DNA from: CAZGSG01 sp964528095
Lineage (GTDB): Bacteria; Bacteroidota; Bacteroidia; Chitinophagales; Chitinophagaceae
Length of the DNA: 40,414 nucleotides
NCBI GenBank assembly: GCA_964528095.1
Contig: CAZGSG010000013.1
Location: 1-40,414, forward strand
Direction: 5' to 3'
Below, piece after piece: positions 8,377-15,462 of this stretch. Each line of letters starts with the position of its first letter. The first letter of the stretch is position 1. The notes beneath the pieces are model-generated. The model ran no database searches and was not told where the DNA came from. It worked only from the letters and a program-made list of their open reading frames with translations. The translations under genes were made by a program, and so were the position numbers.

Positions 8377-8421
8377 ATGATCGCTCCAATCAGTGCGATG
8401 ATCAGTCAGGCATGGAAATAA
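8377..8421 (+). pseudogene. Relic of a methyltransferase 3' end
   Basis: MIAPISAMISQAWK-stop is encoded here. It matches MTAPISALITQAWK-stop at 7357-7401 with 40 of 45 bases identical. Homology stops sharply at the ATG on the left and at the stop codon on the right. It is too short to be functional. Confidence 0.7.
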
Positions 8422-8548
8422 TAAGGCTTATAACTTTTAACCATAATTGGTTGCCAAAAAGTGTGTACTACGTATCAATAGCAGGCCACCTTCAACGTAT
8501 GCATAAGTCTCCGTTTCGTTAAGAAACAGTATAAAAAACACAGTGAAT

Positions 8549-8614
8549 TTAATGACCTATAGCCTTTAAAAATTCACTTTTCTTTCTTTTAGATATTTCC
8601 AGGGAAGTGCCATC
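8549..8614 (-). pseudogene. Relic of a LytTR regulator 3' end
   Basis: On the minus strand these 66 bases encode the last 21 residues and the stop of a LytTR protein (GTSLEISKRKKSEFLKAIG core). They match 19988-20053 in the intact LytTR gene at 61 of 66 positions. The copy begins at the stop codon and breaks off at 8614, where a type IX sorting-domain relic on the other strand begins. Confidence 0.75.
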
Positions 8615-8851
8615 GCTGAGTTAATTGCCTTTCCTAATCCGGCCGGTAATACAATCACGATGAAGTATACCGGTGATCAAAAAAAGATACTGCTTACCAT
8701 ATTCGATTTTGCAGGCCGGCAAGTCATGTTTAAAGAACTCAACGATCAAAGTATATGGCAGGCGAATGTGTCGGGCCTCGCAAAAAGAACATACACGATA
8801 CGGCTTAATGATGGGGCAAAGCAATCATTTGTAAAATTTATAAAACTGTAA
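8615..8851 (+). pseudogene. Orphan type IX secretion (Por_Secre_tail) sorting domain
   Basis: The 78 codons to the TAA read AELIAFPNPAGNTITM, then LLTIFDFAGRQV, and end VKFIKL. This is the beta-sandwich type A sorting domain that the type IX secretion system recognises at the C-terminus of cargo proteins. The cargo part is missing: upstream in frame the sequence runs straight into the LytTR relic, and the only ATG (8660) lies inside the domain. It shows that the lineage has, or had, a type IX system. The following 270 bp (8852-9122) hold no gene, only the terminator at 9073-9107. Confidence 0.75.
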
Positions 8852-9072
8852 CTAACAGACTTAATAAGCAGCTGAGCTTTTATCTTTTGAAAATGCAACG
8901 ATAAGCGCTATCAATGGACGAAGTGGTAAATGGGTTACGATACCGGATGCATTTAGTTTTTACTAATTTCAGCAAACCATTAGGTTGTTTTCACCATCTT
9001 AAATTTATGACACAAAATTCCGGACTTGCTTTGTTTATTTTGTAAGGTTTACGAATTGCTTTATCTGAAAAC

Positions 9073-9107
9073 ATAAGGGGTTACAGTGTATTGCTGTAAG
9101 CCCTTAT
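9073..9107 (-). terminator. Terminator after the multicopper oxidase gene
   Basis: ATAAGGGGTTACAG (9073-9086) and CTGTAAGCCCTTAT (9094-9107) form a 14-bp stem with one mismatch and a 7-base loop, 15 bp after the oxidase stop codon. On the minus strand it is followed by GTTTTC, a short U-run. Confidence 0.6.
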
Positions 9108-9122
9108 TTAATGTTTTATTGC

Positions 9123-11384
9123 TTAATAATTAAGCGAAAGCCCTGCACCAAAACCCATATCGCTATCGTAGTGTGTACGAATACTGATGTTTTTTGTAAA
9201 GATGTATCGCAGGTCTGCCATATATTCCAAATCGGTATTGACCATAAAACCAGCCCTTAATCTTTTGGAAACAGGTATGTCTTCACGCATCAGGGATAGC
9301 CGCACAATGCCATCGTGATACACTTCCGCCTGGAAGTTGACCAACATGGGTAAGGTATACATGACTCCTAAACTCACTGCCCGGCGGGTATCTTTTTCAT
9401 TTTTCTGCCCGAAAATATTTTTTTCATGCCCGTCTATTCCCATTTTCCGATACCGCCAGTCAAAACCGATAAAGGGCATTAGCCATTGCATCTTGCCAAT
9501 GTATCGCCCCAGATGTGTTTCTACTTCATAGCCATGCATATTATTATAACCCAGGCGCCATTCTGTGCCTAATGACCATCTTGCATTCTGCAGCATGGCC
9601 TCGCCATCGTTACCATTGGTCGCGAAATCATTCTGGGCCATAAAATGGGCCATATTGCTTTCATGCTGCAGCATCTTATAGGCTTTTTCTTTGTCGGGCA
9701 ACAAGGGATTTTTATAGTCACCTACTTCAAAAACACGGTTCATACCCGACATCATGTGATAGAGGATATGACAGTGGAAGAACCAGTCGCCTTCTTCATT
9801 CGCCAGAAATTCGATGGTGTCGGTTTCCATTGGCATAATGTCTATTACGTTTTTAAGCGGTGCATTTTCTCCTTTTCCGTTAAGTACCCTAAAATCAAAC
9901 CCATGCAGGTGTATGGGGTGGCGCATCATCGAATTGTTGTAAAGTGTGATGCGTAATACCTCGCCCTTTTTTACGGGTATTTTGTCTGTTTCGGAGAGCA
10001 CTTTGTTATCCATGCTCCACACATATCGGTTCATATTACCCGTAAGGACAAATTTCAGTTCTCTGACGGGGGCATCTTTGATAAGCGCGGTATTGTACGG
10101 AGATTGAAGCATGGCATAGTTCAGGGTAACGATATCTCCCAGGGCATTTGCGTTGTAGCGGTTAGGGTCGTTATCCATATTCAGACCATGTTGGCTATGG
10201 TCCTTCTTTTTTTTAGCCGCTCCCGTAATCTCGGGATACATCACCACGTTCATATCCATCTGGTTCAGGCTCATATTCATGCCCATATCGTCCAGATCGC
10301 CGTTCATCTTCATCATGTCATTCATCATCTTCATGCCTTCAAAGTATTTCAACCGGGGCAGCGGCGAAATGAGCTGGCGTGTGCCGTTACCAATAAAATA
10401 GCTTGACGATTGGGTCCGGTCCTCTGTAGTGGCCATAAATTCATAGGCACCACCTTTTTCCGGAATGGTAACCACTACATCATAGGTTTCGGATACTGAA
10501 ATGATCAGCCGATCTACTTCAACAGGCGCTACATCATTTCCGTCATTGGCCACCACCAGCATTTTGCCACCGGCATAACGCAACCAGAAATAGGAGGAAG
10601 CGCCGCCGTTAGCAATACGAAGTCTTACTTTATCTCCCGGTTGAAGGGTTTTACCATCGACGCTCTTTAAATCGGTGGAAGCACTGCCATTCATCAGTAG
10701 TTTATCGTAGTACACGTCACTCACATCCATGGCCATCATACGCTTCCATTCGTTTTTTATTTTGGTACCGAAATGTCCAGCCCTTATGGCTTCGGCATAG
10801 GATTGCGTAGCGCCTTTTTTAATGGCAGCCCAATCGTTGGCATTATGCAGCATCCGGTGGATGTTATCGGGGTTAAGATTAGTCCATTCGCTTAGTACGA
10901 TAGGTACCGTTGGCAGGTCATCAATTCCCTTTCTAAAGGTTTTGTCCTCTGCTCTTTTTTTCAGCACGAGATTACCGTACATTCCGATCTGCTCCTGCAG
11001 GCCCGAATGCGAATGATACCAATGCGTGCCATGTTGAATAACGGGAAAACGGTAGGTATGTGTAGTGCCGGGTGCTATCTGCGGTTGCGTGAGATAAGGC
11101 ACGCCATCTTCCTTATTCGGTAGAAACACGCCGTGCCAATGCAACGAAGTGCCTTCTTTAAGCTGGTTGTGCAGCACAATTTCAGCCGTATCGCCTTCCG
11201 TGAATGTAAGGGTAGGCATGGGTATTTGACCGTTTACCGCGATAGCCCGTTTGCTTTTTCCGGCATAGTTTACAAGCGTATCTTTTACATACAGCTCATA
11301 ACGCACTACTTTTTGAGCAAATGCAGATGAGGCAGCCAATAACAATGCTGCTACCGGAAATAAGGTTACTTTTTTCAATTTCAT
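9123..11384 (-). CDS. Multicopper oxidase (CopA type) fused to a C-terminal barrel-like domain
   Basis: The protein has about 753 residues. After a signal peptide (ending AFAQ) come three cupredoxin domains with all copper-ligand motifs: LHWHG near residue 82, THWYHSHSG near 120, HPIHLHGFDF near 488 and FHCHILYHMMSGM near 536. A methionine-rich stretch near 355-385 (MMNDMMKMNGDLDDMGMNM) resembles the Met-rich copper segments of CopA/PcoA. From about residue 600 the chain changes to alternating aromatic/polar strands (RWSLGTEWRLGYNN, VSLGVMYTLPM) and ends LSLNY, like a CopB-type outer-membrane barrel ending in an aromatic residue. The likely role is periplasmic oxidation of Cu(I). An ATG at 11393 is also in frame; I prefer 11384 because the -7 box at 11404-11411 leaves almost no leader for the earlier one. 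It has its own promoter and terminator. Confidence 0.9.
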   Translation of the reverse strand: MKLKKVTLFPVAALLLAASSAFAQKVVRYELYVKDTLVNYAGKSKRAIAVNGQIPMPTLTFTEGDTAEIVLHNQLKEGTSLHWHGVFLPNKEDGVPYLTQPQIAPGTTHTYRFPVIQHGTHWYHSHSGLQEQIGMYGNLVLKKRAEDKTFRKGIDDLPTVPIVLSEWTNLNPDNIHRMLHNANDWAAIKKGATQSYAEAIRAGHFGTKIKNEWKRMMAMDVSDVYYDKLLMNGSASTDLKSVDGKTLQPGDKVRLRIANGGASSYFWLRYAGGKMLVVANDGNDVAPVEVDRLIISVSETYDVVVTIPEKGGAYEFMATTEDRTQSSSYFIGNGTRQLISPLPRLKYFEGMKMMNDMMKMNGDLDDMGMNMSLNQMDMNVVMYPEITGAAKKKKDHSQHGLNMDNDPNRYNANALGDIVTLNYAMLQSPYNTALIKDAPVRELKFVLTGNMNRYVWSMDNKVLSETDKIPVKKGEVLRITLYNNSMMRHPIHLHGFDFRVLNGKGENAPLKNVIDIMPMETDTIEFLANEEGDWFFHCHILYHMMSGMNRVFEVGDYKNPLLPDKEKAYKMLQHESNMAHFMAQNDFATNGNDGEAMLQNARWSLGTEWRLGYNNMHGYEVETHLGRYIGKMQWLMPFIGFDWRYRKMGIDGHEKNIFGQKNEKDTRRAVSLGVMYTLPMLVNFQAEVYHDGIVRLSLMREDIPVSKRLRAGFMVNTDLEYMADLRYIFTKNISIRTHYDSDMGFGAGLSLNY

Positions 11385-11403
11385 TGTACGCATCTTTAAG
11401 GGA

Positions 11404-11467
11404 CAAAATTGCCAATAAAGAGTGCCACGGTCACTACACTATTTTGGGAAATATTTGTAAGATTTAC
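11404..11467 (-). promoter_or_regulatory. Copper-island promoter and 27-bp operator of the multicopper oxidase
   Basis: The operator occupies 11441-11467 and contains TTGTAAGATTTAC on the plus strand (11455-11467). It matches the sites at 13402-13428 (23/27) and 18880-18906 (23/27). A -7-like box, CAATTTTG on the minus strand, lies at 11411-11404, with 29 bases between box and operator, the same as in the other two promoters. The operator therefore lies upstream of the core promoter, where an activator would bind. Confidence 0.7.
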
Positions 11468-11567
11468 TTCGCGCCTATCTAATCCCGTGTTCGGATGGTT
11501 GATTGAAGCAGGGAAGATCAGATAAGAGGAGAATTGTGTTTCGCTAGCATGACAATACAATAAAGGT

Positions 11568-11610
11568 AAAACTCCAAACGATCAATACGTTATTGACGGT
11601 TTGGAGTTTT
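11568..11610 (-). terminator. Strong intrinsic terminator after the DUF3347 gene
   Basis: AAAACTCCAAAC (11568-11579) pairs perfectly with GTTTGGAGTTTT (11599-11610). An inner stem, TCAATA/TATTGA, is nested inside. On the minus strand the stem ends in TTTTACC. It lies 35 bp after the DUF3347 stop and separates this operon from the oxidase gene. The rest of 11468-11567 shows nothing. Confidence 0.75.
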
Positions 11611-11644
11611 CACTTCCAGGTTATGCCTTTTGTTTTTGGCCTCC

Positions 11645-12088
11645 TTATTTTTTTGTTTCCGTAACTTTTCCGCAGGTCAGCATAGACGATCCATAGTAAG
11701 GGTTTTTAATAGCCGCTTCGTTGCTTAACCAATAGGCTTTTTTCATCGGGCAGTATTGATAGTAAACGGGGTGGCTTGTTTTATCGGCGTTTTTCACTAC
11801 TGTCCATAATGTAGTGGACACATGGTTAAAGGCTGCTCTTTGTTTTTCAATATTGCCGGCTTCTGCCAGCTTATCTACTGCCTTATTCAAATCATCCTTC
11901 TGCTTAAAAGCGCTTTCTGCTTTTATTGCTTTTTGCAGCGCACCAATTGCTTCGGAAGCCGCTTTCGCATCGCTGCTTACCAGGGCATTCTTTACATCAT
12001 AATATTTGCTCAGGAGCATATCTGTGTTTTGGGCAGATGCCGCATATCCAAACAGCATCATTGCCAATATTAACAAGTTGTTTTTCAT
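11645..12088 (-). CDS. DUF3347 domain protein, secreted copper-locus protein
   Basis: The protein has 147 residues, with a signal peptide (LLILAMMLFGYAASAQ). The mature part is a helical bundle (LSKYYDVKNALVSSDAKAAS...). Its C-terminal motif, YYQYCPMKKAYWLSNE followed by NPYYGSSMLTCGKV, is the classic end of DUF3347, with two cysteines and several Met/Tyr residues that could bind copper. Homologous domains often occur in, or next to, copper efflux adaptors in Bacteroidota, which fits the neighbours here. The start is preceded by an A-rich leader that includes a run of 12 T on the plus strand (12092-12103), which could vary in length by slippage. It is the last gene of the HMA-HMBD-DUF3347 group. 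Confidence 0.85.
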   Translation of the reverse strand: MKNNLLILAMMLFGYAASAQNTDMLLSKYYDVKNALVSSDAKAASEAIGALQKAIKAESAFKQKDDLNKAVDKLAEAGNIEKQRAAFNHVSTTLWTVVKNADKTSHPVYYQYCPMKKAYWLSNEAAIKNPYYGSSMLTCGKVTETKK

Positions 12089-12180
12089 ATCTTTTTTTTT
12101 TTTGATTTTGTTCTTTTTTTACAGAAGTATTGTTTGACTTGATTTTGTTCATGTGTTTTTGCACTACAATCCGGAGATGC

Positions 12181-13035
12181 TTAATGATGATGTCCGTGAT
12201 GACTTTCCCCGTTGTTGTTTTCTCCTTTTACAACATCAACCGTAAGATCTGCTGTATGTACTTGTCCGTCTATTTTAAACTGCACCCACATTCTGTATAT
12301 ACCAGCTTTTTCAATACGTGTTTCCGCATAAACCGGGTAACGGCTGTCTGACACGGGATGGATATGCAAAAAGTCCTTATCGGCTTTGCCAATCATTACA
12401 ATATGGGCAGCTGCTCCTAAGTATTGCTGCAGGTCGCTTTCCGGTAATTTCTTTCCGTCTTTTTCAATAGAAATTTTTAAATGCTGCGTCCTGTTGGTCT
12501 TAACATCGTTCCCGTTTTCGAGCGTTACCGTGTATCCATCGGTTTTTGATAGCCACTTGTTTGTGTTTTCCCCGCTGGCCGCCATCTGCTGTCCCTGTAC
12601 CCCGATTTCAAGTATGCTTAAAGTCTGTGCCCCGCCGCTTGGTTTAAAATCGACAAACAAAAGGTACTTTCCTCCGTTATGGAACGTTTCTGTTACTGTA
12701 TAGATACCGTCTGCCTGCTGCATGGGGTGAATATGGCGGAACCACGACAAGTCTTCACTGACAACCATTAAATGTATTTTCATTTCGTGCGAAATATCCA
12801 ATGGTACATTATGGCCATTTTCTTTTACAGCAAGTACCAGGTCTGCCGGTTTTCCTGCTTCGACAGGGTGAGGCAAAGTGCTTAACAACACCTGGTATTG
12901 ATCTGATTTTGGCTGCTGAACTGCTTTCAGTACCATTCCGCATTTGGAACATTTGTCTCCCTGCTTCCCGGTTACTTCCGGGTGCATGGGGCAGGCGTAA
13001 ACACTTTCCGTATTTGAATGCTGATGATTTTCCAT
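12181..13035 (-). CDS. Heavy-metal-binding domain (HMBD) protein with His-rich tail
   Basis: The protein has 284 residues. Residues 12-37 (YACPMHPEVTG, then CSKCGMVL) form the small HMBD metal-binding module seen in copper efflux proteins. It is followed by two similar beta-rich domains, each with paired histidines (SWFRHIHPMQ near 110 and DFLHIHPVSD near 222), so the protein looks like an internal duplication of a cupredoxin or FixH/YtkA-like fold. The C-terminus, GESHHGHHH, is an obvious metal-binding tail. No signal peptide is visible, so it is either cytoplasmic or exported by an unusual route. It lies between an HMA protein and DUF3347 and is probably cotranscribed with both. Copper buffering or delivery is the likely role, by inference. 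Confidence 0.82.
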   Translation of the reverse strand: MENHQHSNTESVYACPMHPEVTGKQGDKCSKCGMVLKAVQQPKSDQYQVLLSTLPHPVEAGKPADLVLAVKENGHNVPLDISHEMKIHLMVVSEDLSWFRHIHPMQQADGIYTVTETFHNGGKYLLFVDFKPSGGAQTLSILEIGVQGQQMAASGENTNKWLSKTDGYTVTLENGNDVKTNRTQHLKISIEKDGKKLPESDLQQYLGAAAHIVMIGKADKDFLHIHPVSDSRYPVYAETRIEKAGIYRMWVQFKIDGQVHTADLTVDVVKGENNNGESHHGHHH

Positions 13036-13110
13036 AACTGATGATTTTTTTACTGTTGCGGAATACTAAGTGATCCTACAATCCAAAATAATTTATTCGT
13101 TCCTTTTATT

Positions 13111-13332
13111 TTATGCGCTTAGAGGCTCTATCTTAAATCCTGCTTTTTGTACGGTTTCGATAACTTCGTGTTCGCTAATCCCTTCGGATTTTACGGTAAG
13201 TACCTTGTCTTTACTAACCGTATCCACTTCCCAATGGGAGATGCCTTCGGCTTCATTAAAAAAGGGAGTTACTTTAGCTACACATCCGCTACAATTGATG
13301 TTTGTCTTGAACTTAAAATTTTTATTTTCCAT
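13111..13332 (-). CDS. Small HMA-domain metallochaperone (CopZ-like)
   Basis: This 73-residue protein has a single ferredoxin-like HMA domain with the metal site NCSGC (Cys14 and Cys17) after the first strand and the expected beta-alpha-beta-beta-alpha-beta pattern to the end (VIETVQKAGFKIEPL). It should bind Cu(I) and hand it to partners such as CopA. The usual Met of MxCxxC is Ile here. The ATG at 13332 was chosen because an in-frame start at 13440 would add 36 residues that read through the promoter and operator (13365-13428). It is the first gene of the HMA-HMBD-DUF3347 unit, 75 bp ahead of HMBD. Confidence 0.85.
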   Translation of the reverse strand: MENKNFKFKTNINCSGCVAKVTPFFNEAEGISHWEVDTVSKDKVLTVKSEGISEHEVIETVQKAGFKIEPLSA

Positions 13333-13364
13333 TTTACCTGATTTTTTATTATTTATTGATGATA

Positions 13365-13428
13365 CAAAGTTGAGTAGAAAAAGTAGTGCTCTGTTTGCGG
13401 TATTTTGGGTTTGATTTGTAAGATTTAC
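13365..13428 (-). promoter_or_regulatory. Copper-island promoter and 27-bp operator of the HMA-HMBD-DUF3347 unit
   Basis: The operator at 13402-13428 includes TTGTAAGATTTAC (13416-13428) and ATTTTGGG (13402-13409). It is 23/27 identical to the oxidase site and 21/27 to the copA site. The -7-like box on the minus strand is CAACTTTG (13372-13365). Box-to-operator spacing is 29 bases, as in the other two promoters. Confidence 0.7.
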
Positions 13429-13510
13429 TGGTAATAGCATTCCCCAACTGTGATTTCAAGAAAATGCATACCGATGTTATAAGGCCGGTCCCGCTGCTTC
13501 CAATATCCTT

Positions 13511-14581
13511 TTATTCAACCGTGATGGAAACAGATTGATCCAACGGAAAGCTCTGGCAAAGCAGAATTTTTCCTTCCGCTATTTCTTCATCTGTGAGTGC
13601 GTAATTGTTCATCATTTTTACCTGGCCATTTTCTTTTGTTGCCCAACACAAACCGCAAGTACCTTTTTCACATGAGCTGGCCACCCGGATATCGTTGGCA
13701 CGCATGGCATCCAGGAGCGACTGTCCGGCCGGAACCTCAACCAGGCAGGTACATTTGTATGTTTGCGGCTCGTCATCCTCATAATTGATGTCAAAGTAGT
13801 TTACCAATACTTCCTTATGTTGACCACCATTTTCCAACAGGGCATAGTCCACCACCACAGGGTCAAAATATTCCGAATGGATCTGTGCCGCAGGAATATG
13901 CATGGCACGCAGGGTGTCCTGGTGCAGTTGCATCAGCTCTGCAGGACCGCAAATGAAATAATGCGCTTTCGCTTCATGCGGTATGTATTGCCGGATAACA
14001 GTCTGAATTATCGGCTGCGAGAACCGGCCGGAAATATGTTTAGCCGCCTTTGAACCTTGTGTATCGCCGCTGAACGAATAGAAAACATTCAGCCGGTTGC
14101 GTGCCGACATCTTTTCGAGTTCGTTTATGAAAAGGGTATTTTCGGGTGTTTTGTCTGAGTACAATAATAAAGGTACTGGCGCACTATCTCCCGTGCTTTT
14201 CAATAAGGAGAAGAGTGGTGAAATACCGCTCCCGCCCGCCAAAAAGACCATTTGCACCTCCTCAGCAAACTGCTGCTTCATCACAAAGTTTCCGACGGGA
14301 GCTTCTACATCCCATTCGCTGATATATGGTGCGTTGTCAACAAGGTAATTACTCATTTTCCCTTTAGCGACACGTTTTACAGTAATGGACGGAAAGGTAT
14401 CGGACGGTGCGGAACTAAAAGAGTATGACCTGCATATTAATACACCCTCAATAGAACAGGTAATATTAAGGTACTGTCCGGCCTGGTATATTATTGGTGT
14501 CTGCCCTGTATTAAAAATGATGGTGACAGCATCTTTTGTTTCCTGTATGACCTTATGGGTATGCCATTTATATTTTTTCAT
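13511..14581 (-). CDS. Ferredoxin-NADP reductase-like protein with C-terminal 2Fe-2S domain (PaaE type)
   Basis: The protein is 356 residues long with three domains in the order seen in PaaE/HCP-reductase proteins. An FAD-binding barrel has CRSYSFSSAP (residues 50-59). An NAD(P)-binding domain has LAGGSGISPLFSLL (near 114-127) and YFICGPAELM. A plant-type ferredoxin domain has Cys304, Cys309, Cys312 and Cys342 (CEKGTCGLC, then C after 29 residues). It would pass electrons from NAD(P)H via FAD to the iron-sulfur centre and on to a partner that is not encoded nearby. It starts 14 bp after the chimeric MFS gene, so the two are probably one transcript. Its link to copper is only positional. Confidence 0.88.
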   Translation of the reverse strand: MKKYKWHTHKVIQETKDAVTIIFNTGQTPIIYQAGQYLNITCSIEGVLICRSYSFSSAPSDTFPSITVKRVAKGKMSNYLVDNAPYISEWDVEAPVGNFVMKQQFAEEVQMVFLAGGSGISPLFSLLKSTGDSAPVPLLLYSDKTPENTLFINELEKMSARNRLNVFYSFSGDTQGSKAAKHISGRFSQPIIQTVIRQYIPHEAKAHYFICGPAELMQLHQDTLRAMHIPAAQIHSEYFDPVVVDYALLENGGQHKEVLVNYFDINYEDDEPQTYKCTCLVEVPAGQSLLDAMRANDIRVASSCEKGTCGLCWATKENGQVKMMNNYALTDEEIAEGKILLCQSFPLDQSVSITVE

Positions 14582-14595
14582 ACTGTCCGCCGCTT

Positions 14596-15198
14596 TTACT
14601 GTTTAAAAGTTTTGATAGCAACGGCAGCAATTAACGCAGCAATTATACATACAATGGCCGCCGAAAAAAATGCGGTCTGGAAGCCGGCATTCAAAGCAAT
14701 GACATCGGTAGCGCCGGCAGTTTTTACGGAATTGGTTTTTGCGGCAGCAATGGCCACTATAATGGCCAGCCCCAAAGCTGAACCCACCTGGTAGCTGGTA
14801 TTGACCAACCCGGATGCAAGCCCCGTTTCTTCGGGTTTGGCTCCCGACATGGAAGCAATAGTGCCCGGAATATACGCTAACGACATACCGATTGCGCCCA
14901 GTAGCGATGCCGGCAGCACATTGACCGCAAATGTGCCATCGGGCGGAATGGCGCTGAATAGCAAAAGCGAACCTGCAAGGGCTATCAGCCCGGCGATCAT
15001 GTTTGATTTGAAACCAAACCTGGCGACCAGCTTCCCGGTAAGGCCCACCATAACGTCCACCGGTAATTTGCCGGCATCTGCATTGGCGGCGGCCGTTTTC
15101 CCCGGCGATTTTTGCGTTTTGTTTTCACAGGCGATCAATAAAATGCCCAGCAACGGAATCAATATTCCTAACCTTTGTGTAGTATACTTGTATGACAT
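14596..15198 (-). CDS. Chimeric ORF: adaptor-type lipoprotein N-terminus joined to the C-terminal part of an MFS transporter (probable relic)
   Basis: The first 50 residues look like the start of an RND/HlyD-type periplasmic adaptor: a signal, lipobox LIAC (Cys24), a polar linker, then KLPVDVMV. The sequence then switches to GLTGKLVARFGFK and four membrane helices with PEETGLASGLVNTSYQVGSA, which is the C-terminal end of a DHA2-type MFS drug exporter. The join is near base 15045 and keeps the frame open. Most of the adaptor and about two thirds of the transporter are missing, so the 200-residue product is unlikely to transport anything. A start at 15228 would add ten residues; 15198 matches normal adaptor N-termini. 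It lies directly upstream of the reductase gene. Confidence 0.75.
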   Translation of the reverse strand: MSYKYTTQRLGILIPLLGILLIACENKTQKSPGKTAAANADAGKLPVDVMVGLTGKLVARFGFKSNMIAGLIALAGSLLLFSAIPPDGTFAVNVLPASLLGAIGMSLAYIPGTIASMSGAKPEETGLASGLVNTSYQVGSALGLAIIVAIAAAKTNSVKTAGATDVIALNAGFQTAFFSAAIVCIIAALIAAVAIKTFKQ

Positions 15199-15243
15199 GG
15201 TCTTCCTGTTTAATGAGGTAACAATCAATTAAAATTTACGCGA

Positions 15244-15291
15244 CAAAAGTATAAGCGCCGGCTGCCTTGCTTTTTACACAATTACCGGTAA
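15244..15291 (-). promoter_or_regulatory. Predicted promoter of the chimeric gene and reductase, with a palindrome
   Basis: On the minus strand 15251-15244 reads TACTTTTG, an exact TAnnTTTG box. Thirty bases upstream lies the perfect 10-bp palindrome TTACCGGTAA (15282-15291), a possible operator. It is a different sequence from the copper-island site. Confidence 0.4.
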
Positions 15292-15364
15292 GAGTTATGA
15301 TATTTACTTTTGCTGTTTTTTAATGGCGAATAGTTATAGCATGAAGAACGATTATAAAAAAATG

Positions 15365-15394
15365 AAACCCTGCTCATGAGCATGAACAGGGTTT
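15365..15394 (-). terminator. Intrinsic terminator after the first AraC gene
   Basis: AAACCCTG (15365-15372) pairs with CAGGGTTT (15387-15394), and an inner TCATG/CATGA extends the stem across a single C-A mismatch. On the minus strand it is followed by CATTTTTTTATAAT. It ends the copA-HMA-araC transcript. Confidence 0.75.
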
Positions 15395-15462
15395 TATAAG
15401 ATGATTTTATTGACGCTATTAAACGGGGATAGTGAATAGGTGTCGTATAGTGTTGTGAACAA

